Positions 1-7,011 of a stretch of DNA of 12,407 nt are shown piece after piece (position 1 is the first letter of the stretch; each line of letters opens with the position of its first letter). Below the pieces are notes generated by a model. That model did no database searches, was not told the origin of the DNA, and was given only the letters and a program-made list of their open reading frames with translations. The stretch comes from Thermoplasmata archaeon (GTDB lineage: Archaea > Thermoplasmatota > Thermoplasmata > GCA-020350865). The stretch is from positions 217,566-229,972 of the forward strand of contig CP070672.1 in NCBI GenBank assembly GCA_020351895.1. Reading direction: 5' to 3'. The translations under genes and the position numbers were made by a program.

Positions 1-1525
1 GATCTACATTCACATCATTTGCATCGAAACCCCAATATACATAATAGGCAGTAATCTCGGTGGTACCATTTGATGCTGAGGGTTCCCAGGTAAGAACAAC
101 ATGATTTTCACCGGCCTTGGCATGGGGATTTAGCGGAGCCGAAGGAACCTCTCCCGGGGTTGCACTTGCCTGATTGGATTTTGGGCTCTCACCATAACTG
201 TTTTCGGCAGTCACCCTATAATAATAGGTAACACCATTGGAGACACTGGTATCGTTATAGGTTGTTACATTTCCAACATCTAAAAGAAATTCCTCCTGAT
301 CCGAACCTTCTTTTCTATATACATTGTAATTTGTAATTGGTGCCCCACCCTCATTTGTAGGTGCATTCCAGGTCATGTTTATATATTCATTTCCATGATT
401 TACTTGCAGATTCTGAGGAGGATATGGAACTGGAGGCAGCATTTTCGCGTACCTAAGACCCGAATAACTATAACTTATTCGCACATAGTTTTCGCTGTTT
501 AAGGCAATTGAAGTCCACGAGCCTCCACCACCCACAACCTGCTTGCTCCAAGAGGATCCATTCCTTTTAGCGTATTTCAGCTGGTTGTTTACCTCATCAA
601 TATAACTTATGTGCGAATCGTCATTTGCGTCGATTACAATAGATGAGTACATCCCAACTTTATCTTTGAACGGATAGTCCATGTTCCCAGAGTCCACCTC
701 TCTTATATTCCAGGAGGTTCCATTCCAACTGGCATACTTGAGCCAAGAATTGACAGAAAGCCATAGGTCCTGTATGCGAAGATAGCAGATATGGGGATAA
801 TCATTGCTGTCCAGGGCAAGGGATGTATGACCACCCGGAGCATTATCCACCACCTGGATTTTCCATGAACTTCCATTCCAGAATGCGTATTTGACTTTCC
901 TATTATCCAAATCATAATAACCGATATGCGGGTAATCATTGCTGTCCAGGGCAATCGATGAGTACTCCCCAACCCGATCTGGTCTGTCAACGGTCTCTAT
1001 GTTCCAAGAGGTTCCATTCCAATGGGCATATTTTAAAGCAGTTCCCGAGTACTCATAATAACTTATGTGGGGGTGATCATTTATATCAACGGCAATGGAG
1101 GTATATCCACCAACAGATCCATCATCATCTACAGTTTGTATGTTCCAAACGCTCCCTGTCCAGTAAGCGTATTTTAGATCCTCGCTAGTGGCGTTAAAAT
1201 AACTTATGTGCGGATGATTATTGCTGTCCAATGCAATGGATGTGAACTTTCCAACATCATTTGTGCTGTCTACGGTTTCTGTACTCCAAGAATTTCCCGC
1301 CCATTTGGCATACTTGAGGTCCCCGTTTGAATTATCATAATAACTTATATGCGAATTGTTATTGCTGTCAATGGCCAGGGATGAGAAATCTCCCACCCAA
1401 CCACCCTCCACTTGCTCGATGCTCCATTGGGCCGCACTTGAGTAATCGCTTATAAAGGTAAACGCCAGTAAAAAACTCCCGGTTACCAAGACGCTGATAA
1501 TTCCAATGGATGCCGCTTTCTTCAT
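1..1525 (-). CDS. Secreted seven-repeat beta-propeller / FN3 protein, partial (C-terminus beyond left edge)
   Basis: The reading frame is open from an ATG at 1525 to the left edge: 508 codons with no stop. Residues 1-32 form a signal peptide (two Lys, a hydrophobic stretch, then an Ala-Ala junction). Residues 34 to about 358 hold seven tandem repeats of roughly 47 residues with the pattern (S/T)SIALDSN..PHISYY....LKYA.WNG.SW. Seven such repeats suggest one closed seven-bladed propeller. Blade 5 carries two short insertions. A fibronectin type III domain covers about 362-455 and a second begins near 457 and is cut by the edge. The ATG is fixed by AGGAG at 1535-1539, 9 bases upstream. Proteins of this build are usually secreted or surface-attached binding or adhesion proteins; no enzymatic residues are evident. 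The specific ligand is unknown. It is divergent from the C25 peptidase gene. The repeat architecture is certain; its role is inference. Confidence 0.88.
   Translation of the reverse strand, partial: MKKAASIGIISVLVTGSFLLAFTFISDYSSAAQWSIEQVEGGWVGDFSSLAIDSNNNSHISYYDNSNGDLKYAKWAGNSWSTETVDSTNDVGKFTSIALDSNNHPHISYFNATSEDLKYAYWTGSVWNIQTVDDDGSVGGYTSIAVDINDHPHISYYEYSGTALKYAHWNGTSWNIETVDRPDRVGEYSSIALDSNDYPHIGYYDLDNRKVKYAFWNGSSWKIQVVDNAPGGHTSLALDSNDYPHICYLRIQDLWLSVNSWLKYASWNGTSWNIREVDSGNMDYPFKDKVGMYSSIVIDANDDSHISYIDEVNNQLKYAKRNGSSWSKQVVGGGGSWTSIALNSENYVRISYSYSGLRYAKMLPPVPYPPQNLQVNHGNEYINMTWNAPTNEGGAPITNYNVYRKEGSDQEEFLLDVGNVTTYNDTSVSNGVTYYYRVTAENSYGESPKSNQASATPGEVPSAPLNPHAKAGENHVVLTWEPSASNGTTEITAYYVYWGFDANDVNVD
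452..1426 (-). repeat. Seven tandem ~141-bp coding repeats (propeller blades)
   Basis: A unit of about 141 bases recurs seven times inside the minus-strand gene. It is easiest to see on the plus strand as the recurring ataacttatgtgcg-like block near 476, 602, 785, 925, 1058, 1199 and 1339. The copies have diverged at the DNA level but keep the protein pattern HISYY and LKYA.W, so they are old duplications under protein-level selection rather than recent copies. Blade 5 is longer because of two short insertions. Confidence 0.85.
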
Positions 1526-1574
1526 GTTTTCATTCTCCTTTTAGTTCAGAACTTGCTTTTTTACCTAATTCCCG

Positions 1575-1590
1575 TTTTTAATATACTCCG
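1575..1590 (-). promoter_or_regulatory. Likely TATA/BRE promoter of the propeller gene
   Basis: Read on the minus strand, a purine-rich GGAG is followed by TATATTAAAAAC. This is an archaeal BRE-TATA arrangement about 50-65 bases before the ATG at 1525. Transcription would start near 1557, giving a leader of about 30 bases that includes the AGGAG ribosome site. Other TATA-like stretches near 1620-1650 are alternatives. Confidence 0.45.
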
Positions 1591-1731
1591 GTTGATAATC
1601 AATCATATAGGAGGTGTAGTCTTTAAAATTTATAAATAATATAAATAAGTTTATAGATAATTATCCATAAAAATTCTTCCCTATATTATAAGGTCATACA
1701 ACTGGTGTTTTATGGGGGATATACCCAAGCT

Positions 1732-1748
1732 AAAAATATATATAAATA
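1732..1748 (+). promoter_or_regulatory. Likely TATA promoter of the C25 peptidase gene
   Basis: An A-rich lead-in followed by ATATATATAAATA is a good archaeal TATA box. Transcription would begin near 1765-1770, giving a leader of about 60 bases. That leader contains an AGGAGG ribosome site at 1813-1818 and a GGAATTCC palindrome (1778-1785) just after the expected start. Confidence 0.55.
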
Positions 1749-1827
1749 CAAATGTATTAGTGGCTTGACTTTGGAAGGGAATTCCTAAAAAGGGTATTCT
1801 CGGAAAGTCCAAAGGAGGGAGAGAGAA

Positions 1828-4713
1828 ATGAGAAAGGAGAGAGCAATAAGACTGTTTTTATCGATTATGACCATTTTTATATTGATGGTAAGTGTGCTTG
1901 CCTCTGTAGATGATATTAGTAATACCGAGGTAAAAGAATCCGATTACAACCAGCTAGAAATAAAACAGCCATCTCAACCAAAGGAAGGAACCAAAGAGAC
2001 TGAAGAAGAACCTATTTGTAAACTTGAAAGAGAGTGTAACAACAAAGAGGAGTCGAAGTTAATCGAGGATAACCTCGTAATTGAAGAAATTGCCTTTGAA
2101 GAAGAGAGTAGCACATTACCCAACGACCTTCTATCTACACCACTACCTTCAAGCTCAAGCACTTTCAGTTACGTGATAATCACCTCAAATGATATATTGG
2201 CAAACAGCAAACAGCTTGATTTTTTCATCCACCATAAGGAACTTGCAGGACACACGGTCAAGGTCATAACAGAAGACAATTACAAGTTCCTTATTGGCCA
2301 ATCCCCCAACGAACGAGCCGACAAAATCCGAAAGTGGTTACAGCTTTATGATCCAGTATATAACATCGATTATGTTCTAATGATAGGTGATCCTGATCCA
2401 GACGATCCAAAGAATCCATTTGACACTGTGGGTGATGTACCTATGAAGATGACTTATTCACTTTATCATGGTTATTGGGATTGGTGCGAACCTACAGATT
2501 ATTACTATGCAGACCTTAAGGGCAACTGGGACCTGGATGGTGATGGCTTCTTTGGTGAAACCTGGCCAGTTGATGCTAAACAAAGCCCATACATATCGAT
2601 TGAGGAGGATTACTTTTCCATTCGTTGGAAAGGTTTCTTCAGGGTCGATACTCCAGGGCAATATGAATTCCATACATATAGTGATGATGCTGCAAGATTA
2701 TGGATAGATGGAAACCAGGTAATCAACCACTGGGTCTCACATCCACCCACCTACAAAGATGTTACCCTCAATATGACCGCAGGATTCCATACTGTTAAAT
2801 TGGAATATCGGGAGGATGAAGAGGATGCCCAAATCACTTTCGCCTGGACAATTCCTGGGGATTCATATCCCTCTCTTATACCTAAAGATAATTTGTATGA
2901 TGAACTTGCAAGTCAAGGCGCCCTTACGGGATATTATTATGATGACCCAGATTTCTCAGAATTTAAAATGAAGAGGGATGATCCCGAGATTTATTTTTTC
3001 TGGGGTTCAGGTGACAAAGGATCTGGGGGACCCTTAACCGGGGGAGATGTATATGTCGGTAGGATCCCAGTTTACGACCAAGATTACGCCCAACTCGATC
3101 AAATACTTCGAAAGATAATCGATTATGAAACTGACCCTGGCGATATTTCCTGGAGAGAAAGTATCCTGCTTCCCATGGTTCCCCATAGCGATAAGATACC
3201 AGGATATCCATTGGGTGAGCACATAAAATACGGTATTGCCGATCCTGCAGGCTTTAGCAGTTATCGAATATATGAAGAGGATTATAGTGTTGGACCCGAG
3301 AAGACACCATGCAATTGTACAAATACCGTTTCTGAATGGAAAAAGGGTTACGGAGTGGTCGTATGGGCAGCTCATGGAGGTATAGACGGAGCAGAACATG
3401 TGATAGATAACACATATCTTCATGAACTTGATGATACTAAGCCATCTTTTACATTTCAAGCATCCTGTGCAAACGGAGATGCTGAATATAGCTATAATAT
3501 TGGATATTCGTTGCTCAAACATGGTGCTATTGCAACAGTTTCATCAACAAAAGGATCAGGTCATGACGGTAATGATCCCACCTGGCCTCTAAATCCGAGC
3601 TGGGATGTCAATCACAATTTTGCTTATTATTACACAGAGAAACTTGTATGGGGCCATTCTGCAGGTTACGCATTATTTGAAACCAAAAGGGGCTTTTCAT
3701 CGGTGGATATAAATGGAATAAGATACAATTTGTATGGCGATCCTGATTGTTACCTAATTTCTACGCTACCAAATCTACCACCTGTTGCAGATCCCAATGG
3801 TCCGTATGTTGTGGATGAAGGATCACCTGTAGTTTTCGATGGTAGCGCCTCTTATGATCCCGAAGGAGATCCACTGGAATACAGGTGGGATTTTGAAGAT
3901 GATGGAACCTGGGACACGGATTGGTCAACTGATTCCTCAGCTTCTTTTACATGGGGTGACGATTACACTGGTCAGGCAAGATTGGAGGTCCGTGATTTGT
4001 TTGGAAAAACCGGTAATGAAACCGCTAATGTTAACATTTACAATGTGGCCCCAACAATCGAGAATGTTGAAGCCTACATTCTTGTTGACTTCACCCTACG
4101 AGCCGCAGGGGAGAAGTGGCACAATGTTGAGATGTACATTTTAGAGGATGGCGCCGAGATCGGTTATGCGGAGGTTGTCAGGTATCCGGGCAGTCCAGAC
4201 GATCAGAGTGAGACACTGTTTGATATAAAATGCAATGTCACCCATGTCATCTCCGTTAAGGTCCTGTATACTCCCTTAAACGACAAAGTTAACGGGCAGC
4301 CGAACGGGGCCACCCCATGCTGGGTGAATGTCTCCTTTGAGGATGGAGGTTACAACCTCACTCATAATACCTTCAATGTCAGGCATCCCGATACGTGGGA
4401 ATGGATAATTGGTGTGAATAAATTCTTTTTAAATCACGAGATGACCTTCGAGGCCGATGCCTCTGATGTGGGAAGCGATGATCTGACGTTAACCTGGGAA
4501 TGGGATGACGGGACCGCTGATTCAGTAACCACCTATTACAACAACGGAGTGGGCCCGGATCCATATCCAAGCACCGATGGAACCTATCCCTTCTTTGCAG
4601 CAGATGTGGCGAAACACACTTTCACTGTAAGCGGAACTTACAATGTCGTGCTAACTGTATCGGATGATGATGGTGGTTCATCCAGTGTTGTTTTGGTTAT
4701 TTCCTTTGTTTAG
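1828..4713 (+). CDS. Secreted gingipain-like C25 cysteine peptidase with inserted PA14 domain and C-terminal PKD domains
   Basis: A 961-residue predicted extracellular protease. Residues 1-26 are a signal peptide. Residues 30-110 are Glu/Lys/Ser-rich and disordered-looking, perhaps a propeptide or linker. The C25 peptidase fold begins with SYVIITSNDI (about 114) and includes DYVLMIGD (181-188), TDYYYADL (223-230) and VYVGRIPVYD (408-417). The catalytic pair is visible as His516 in AAHGG and Cys547 in QASCANGD. Between TDYYYADL and VYVGRIP lies an insert of about 170 residues that reads as a PA14 sugar-binding domain, apparently permuted. After the peptidase come a PKD domain (about 650-742, GSASYDPEGDPLEYRWDFE), a region of unknown fold (about 743-850) and a second PKD-like domain (about 860-961). 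No C-terminal membrane anchor is present, so the enzyme is probably released or held by binding modules. The ATG has AGGAGG 9 bases upstream. The family is clear; target proteins and Arg/Lys specificity cannot be read. Confidence 0.9.
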   Translation: MRKERAIRLFLSIMTIFILMVSVLASVDDISNTEVKESDYNQLEIKQPSQPKEGTKETEEEPICKLERECNNKEESKLIEDNLVIEEIAFEEESSTLPNDLLSTPLPSSSSTFSYVIITSNDILANSKQLDFFIHHKELAGHTVKVITEDNYKFLIGQSPNERADKIRKWLQLYDPVYNIDYVLMIGDPDPDDPKNPFDTVGDVPMKMTYSLYHGYWDWCEPTDYYYADLKGNWDLDGDGFFGETWPVDAKQSPYISIEEDYFSIRWKGFFRVDTPGQYEFHTYSDDAARLWIDGNQVINHWVSHPPTYKDVTLNMTAGFHTVKLEYREDEEDAQITFAWTIPGDSYPSLIPKDNLYDELASQGALTGYYYDDPDFSEFKMKRDDPEIYFFWGSGDKGSGGPLTGGDVYVGRIPVYDQDYAQLDQILRKIIDYETDPGDISWRESILLPMVPHSDKIPGYPLGEHIKYGIADPAGFSSYRIYEEDYSVGPEKTPCNCTNTVSEWKKGYGVVVWAAHGGIDGAEHVIDNTYLHELDDTKPSFTFQASCANGDAEYSYNIGYSLLKHGAIATVSSTKGSGHDGNDPTWPLNPSWDVNHNFAYYYTEKLVWGHSAGYALFETKRGFSSVDINGIRYNLYGDPDCYLISTLPNLPPVADPNGPYVVDEGSPVVFDGSASYDPEGDPLEYRWDFEDDGTWDTDWSTDSSASFTWGDDYTGQARLEVRDLFGKTGNETANVNIYNVAPTIENVEAYILVDFTLRAAGEKWHNVEMYILEDGAEIGYAEVVRYPGSPDDQSETLFDIKCNVTHVISVKVLYTPLNDKVNGQPNGATPCWVNVSFEDGGYNLTHNTFNVRHPDTWEWIIGVNKFFLNHEMTFEADASDVGSDDLTLTWEWDDGTADSVTTYYNNGVGPDPYPSTDGTYPFFAADVAKHTFTVSGTYNVVLTVSDDDGGSSSVVLVISFV

Positions 4714-4822
4714 TAAAAATTACTGTTCCTGGAGGGGGTGAGCATACACTTCGATATACCGGTCAACTAATTGAAAAACCGAGAGGACGGTGGTGAAGAA
4801 GTCCTAACAGGTATCCCCTCAA

Positions 4823-5302
4823 TCACACGATTTCCTTTTTCATTCTTCTTCGTATCGTCTTGAATCCCTGCTCTTTATAGAATCTCAATCCAACTTCGTT
4901 GTTATCCCCAACATCGATTTCAATTTCTTTTATATCTTTTGTTTTGACATGTTTTATAGCATAATTCAACAGCTTCTTCCCAATCCCCTTTCCTCTGAAC
5001 GATTCCGACACGATCATATCCTCCACGTATACAAATTTTCTTTCTTTAAGGATATTATCTTCTGGGTTTTTATCGATCTTGTATAGAATCGCACCTACTA
5101 TTTTTCCATTGTATTCAGAAATTCCCAAAAAGATATTGTTATCATTTATAATCGCTTTTAACCACTTTTCACTCACCACGGTATCAGGGATCTTGAATAC
5201 ATCCGGCTGTAGATTCATATGATATTCAAGTTCTTCACGGAACAATTCATCCAGCGAAGCTCTATCTCGTAACACCCCCTCTCTAATTGTCAATCCATTC
5301 AT
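4823..5302 (-). CDS. GNAT-family N-acetyltransferase
   Basis: A cytoplasmic acetyl-CoA-dependent acetyltransferase, 159 residues from the ATG chosen here. The frame could begin three codons earlier at a GTG (5311), but GGTGAT (5307-5312), which can pair with the 16S rRNA tail, overlaps that codon and lies 4 bases before the ATG at 5302, so the ATG is preferred. The acetyl-CoA loop RGKGIGKKLL is at residues 103-112, preceded by the strand VYVEDMIVSESF, and the C-terminal motif EVGLRFYKEQGFK is at 136-148. Length and layout fit a single-domain GNAT enzyme. The acceptor, whether protein, amine or small molecule, cannot be told from sequence. It converges on the peptidase gene and shows no operon partner. 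The family call is strong; substrate is unknown. Confidence 0.88.
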   Translation of the reverse strand: MNGLTIREGVLRDRASLDELFREELEYHMNLQPDVFKIPDTVVSEKWLKAIINDNNIFLGISEYNGKIVGAILYKIDKNPEDNILKERKFVYVEDMIVSESFRGKGIGKKLLNYAIKHVKTKDIKEIEIDVGDNNEVGLRFYKEQGFKTIRRRMKKEIV

Positions 5303-5314
5303 CTTAATCACCCT

Positions 5315-5340
5315 GGGAATTGGAAAGTGTTTGAATTCCC
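5315..5340 (-). promoter_or_regulatory. Inverted repeat GGGAATT-N12-AATTCCC in the GNAT leader
   Basis: Perfect 7-base arms at 5315-5321 and 5334-5340 sit immediately upstream of the acetyltransferase ribosome site. This could be an operator or a leader hairpin. The half-sites match the GGAATTCC/GGGAATTCCC palindromes at 1778-1785 and 10868-10877, which also lie in leaders. The functional role is inference. Confidence 0.3.
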
Positions 5341-5503
5341 CACAGAGTTTTTCTGAATATTAGCCTTTCCCTGAGGATGGATTTTGGATTGGGGGAAAAT
5401 GGTATAATAATGAAACCCCATTAAAGGGAGAGGTCCTTATAATATAACTCTCTGATCATTTGTGTAAATCCGAAAGTCACCTCATAAAGGTACAAACTAA
5501 ATG

Positions 5504-5512
5504 TAATATATT
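5504..5512 (+). promoter_or_regulatory. Candidate TATA box for the DUF3754 gene
   Basis: TAATATATT lies 61 bases before the GTG at 5573. With usual archaeal spacing, transcription would begin near 5533, exactly where the GAGAACC/GGTTCTC inverted repeat starts. An alternative TATA-like stretch lies near 5439-5447. Confidence 0.4.
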
Positions 5513-5532
5513 CTCTGCCAATTCCTCGGGAA

Positions 5533-5554
5533 GAGAACCCATTCTCAGGTTCTC
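5533..5554 (+). promoter_or_regulatory. Perfect inverted repeat GAGAACC-N8-GGTTCTC before the DUF3754 gene
   Basis: Seven-base arms at 5533-5539 and 5548-5554 are separated by 8 bases and end 18 bases before the GTG start. The position fits either a repressor operator over the transcription start or a hairpin at the 5' end of the mRNA close to the start codon. Nothing in the sequence separates these two readings. Confidence 0.35.
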
Positions 5555-5572
5555 AAATGATGGTAAGAAAAG

Positions 5573-6805
5573 GTGAATAAAAGAAATAATATGGAACCAG
5601 TGAAAAAAATGGAGCTTGAACATTTCGTACCCCTTACCAAAGCCGAACTCGTTCGCGAACTCGAATCGGAATTAACCGAGGATTTGCGACCTAGGTTCCG
5701 TCAATTCGCAAACCTGCTTTCATCCACAATTCACAATGATTTTCATGCAAAGCTGGAAGAACTAAAAGGATCTTACAGGCCCTTTGATCCCGATCCTGAT
5801 GTACCTCTAAGAAATCCTGTGAAAAATCCCGATGATTCACAGTTTATGAAACGTCTTGATTATCTCCTTGAAAAGGCCAATTTCAAGAAAGTTGGTGTAA
5901 AGGAGCTTGAGCGTGCTTTGACCACCCAATCTCTCTATTCGGGAAGTGTTTATGTGGACCTTTCCGAGCTCTCCAAATGGAGAATCTATTCCAGGGGGCG
6001 CCTCAGGCGGGTTCACACAATCAAGAAATGGAAGAACCTAAAACGACCAAAAAAGCTCGAGGTGGAAAGCTATGAGCGTTTGGTTCTTGCCATCAGATTC
6101 ACACCGAATTTTGTTGCCTATTCCGAGGAAAGACGAAATGCTCTGGATTCGGATCATATCTATCTCAAGTACTTCAGAAACGTCCCCATAAACGATCTGG
6201 AAATGGTGTTTCCCAACACCAAATACCGCATGTCTTTAATGGACAAGCTCAAGGTGGCTGTTCCCACTCTGGGAGCGGCTGCACTGGCTGCCGGGAGAAT
6301 ACTTCCGGTGATTTTTGCAGTGGCTGGTGGCCTTGCCGGAGCTTCAATAGGGAGCCTGGAGCTTGCTGCATTGGGTGGTGCCCTGGGTGCCCTAATAGGT
6401 ATCGCATTTCGGGCCTTTGTCCATTACAAGAACGCCCGTATAACTTACATGCAGGCCCTAACCGAGGGATTGTACTTCAAGAACCTGGACAGTAATGCAG
6501 GTGTTTTCCACAGACTTTTGGATGCCGCAGAAGAGGAGGAGGTAAAGGAGGCACTTTTGGCCTACTATTTTCTAAGACCCACCCCTCTCAGTTCATCAGA
6601 ACTTGACGGTGCAGTGGAGTACTGGTTCGAAAAGCGGCACATGCACTTTGACTTCGAAGTTTCGGACGGGCTCGCCAAACTCTCCCGTTTGGGGTTGGCC
6701 AGAGAAGAAAATGGGAAATGGATTGTAATGGGCCTTAAGGATGCCATAATTCATTTGGATGAAAAATGGGACGCTCTATTCGATCCCACTACTGATTTAA
6801 AGTGA
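5573..6805 (+). CDS. DUF3754 / TMEM143-like membrane protein
   Basis: A 410-residue protein that I recognise as the DUF3754 (TMEM143-like) family. The conserved block YLKYFRNVPINDLEMVFP runs from about 197 to 214, followed by MSLMDKLKVAVP, two hydrophobic Ala/Gly-rich helices (about 228-252 and 257-280), and LYFKNLDSNAG (300-310) leading into LLDAAEEEEVKEALLAYYFL. The C-terminal part (about 335-405, SSSELDGAVEYWFE, DFEVSDGLAKLSRLGL, HLDEKWDALF) resembles a small winged-helix-like element. The N-terminal 200 residues are soluble and rich in charge. Family members occur in bacteria, plants and animals, where the human member is mitochondrial; no biochemical function is established that I know of. 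The start is uncertain: an in-frame TAA at 5564 limits it to GTG 5573 or ATG 5591. AGGTGA at 5571-5576 lies 14 bases before the ATG, and neither start has ideal spacing. It appears monocistronic. Confidence 0.8.
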   Translation: MNKRNNMEPVKKMELEHFVPLTKAELVRELESELTEDLRPRFRQFANLLSSTIHNDFHAKLEELKGSYRPFDPDPDVPLRNPVKNPDDSQFMKRLDYLLEKANFKKVGVKELERALTTQSLYSGSVYVDLSELSKWRIYSRGRLRRVHTIKKWKNLKRPKKLEVESYERLVLAIRFTPNFVAYSEERRNALDSDHIYLKYFRNVPINDLEMVFPNTKYRMSLMDKLKVAVPTLGAAALAAGRILPVIFAVAGGLAGASIGSLELAALGGALGALIGIAFRAFVHYKNARITYMQALTEGLYFKNLDSNAGVFHRLLDAAEEEEVKEALLAYYFLRPTPLSSSELDGAVEYWFEKRHMHFDFEVSDGLAKLSRLGLAREENGKWIVMGLKDAIIHLDEKWDALFDPTTDLK

Positions 6806-6950
6806 GATGAAGTTTCATAAGAGATATACACAAAGGGAATAATAAATCAGCGGTGGTGCACATTTTACACAACCTCATGGACTCAAAATCGTAAATAAAT
6901 TGTATATAAATTACAAATGAATAATGCGAAATTCATATAGAATTTTGAAA

Positions 6951-6963
6951 TTTTTAAATATAT
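6951..6963 (+). promoter_or_regulatory. TATA promoter of the small secreted protein gene
   Basis: TTTTTAAATATAT lies about 50-60 bases before the ATG at 7012. Transcription would start near 6983, giving a short leader of about 30 bases that holds the ribosome site. A further TATA-like stretch, TGTATATAAATT, lies near 6901-6912. Confidence 0.5.
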
Positions 6964-6998
6964 CAATTAAGGCATGCGGACCTGTTAATGTAATAAAA

Positions 6999-7007
6999 AG
7001 GAGGTGA
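6999..7007 (+). promoter_or_regulatory. Near-perfect Shine-Dalgarno site AGGAGGTGA
   Basis: Nine bases match the expected complement of the archaeal 16S rRNA 3' end, four bases before the ATG. It is the strongest ribosome site in the window and suggests that the small secreted protein is made in quantity. Confidence 0.75.
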
Positions 7008-7011
7008 AAAC

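Larger units (their letters stand above)
1526..1827. other. Divergent intergenic promoter region, very AT-rich core 1617-1690
   Basis: These 302 bases lie between two divergent secreted-protein genes and hold no convincing coding frame. The centre (about 1617-1690) is almost entirely A and T, with several TATA-like stretches and a perfect palindrome GATAATTATC at 1656-1665. A second dyad, TTGATAATCAA at 1592-1602, lies next to the proposed minus-strand TATA box, where an archaeal regulator could act. Each gene has its own likely TATA element and Shine-Dalgarno site at the edges of the region. Confidence 0.6.

Noticed and set aside
703..1188. Open frames within the propeller repeats (703-990 minus, 958-1188 plus)
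   Set aside because: They are alternative frames of the seven-repeat gene; their apparent internal repetition comes from the blades.
452..1426. Regular ~141-base repeats considered as a CRISPR or satellite array
   Set aside because: The repeats are in frame, divergent in DNA and conserved in protein pattern, with no constant repeat/variable spacer structure.
3034..3522. 162-codon open frame on the minus strand
   Set aside because: It lies wholly inside the C25 peptidase on the opposite strand and shows no family motif; the plus-strand protein carries the catalytic residues.
4729..4771. GGAGGGGGTGAGC resembling a ribosome site and GTG start after the C25 gene
   Set aside because: The frame is only ten codons before TAA and has no sign of conservation or promoter.
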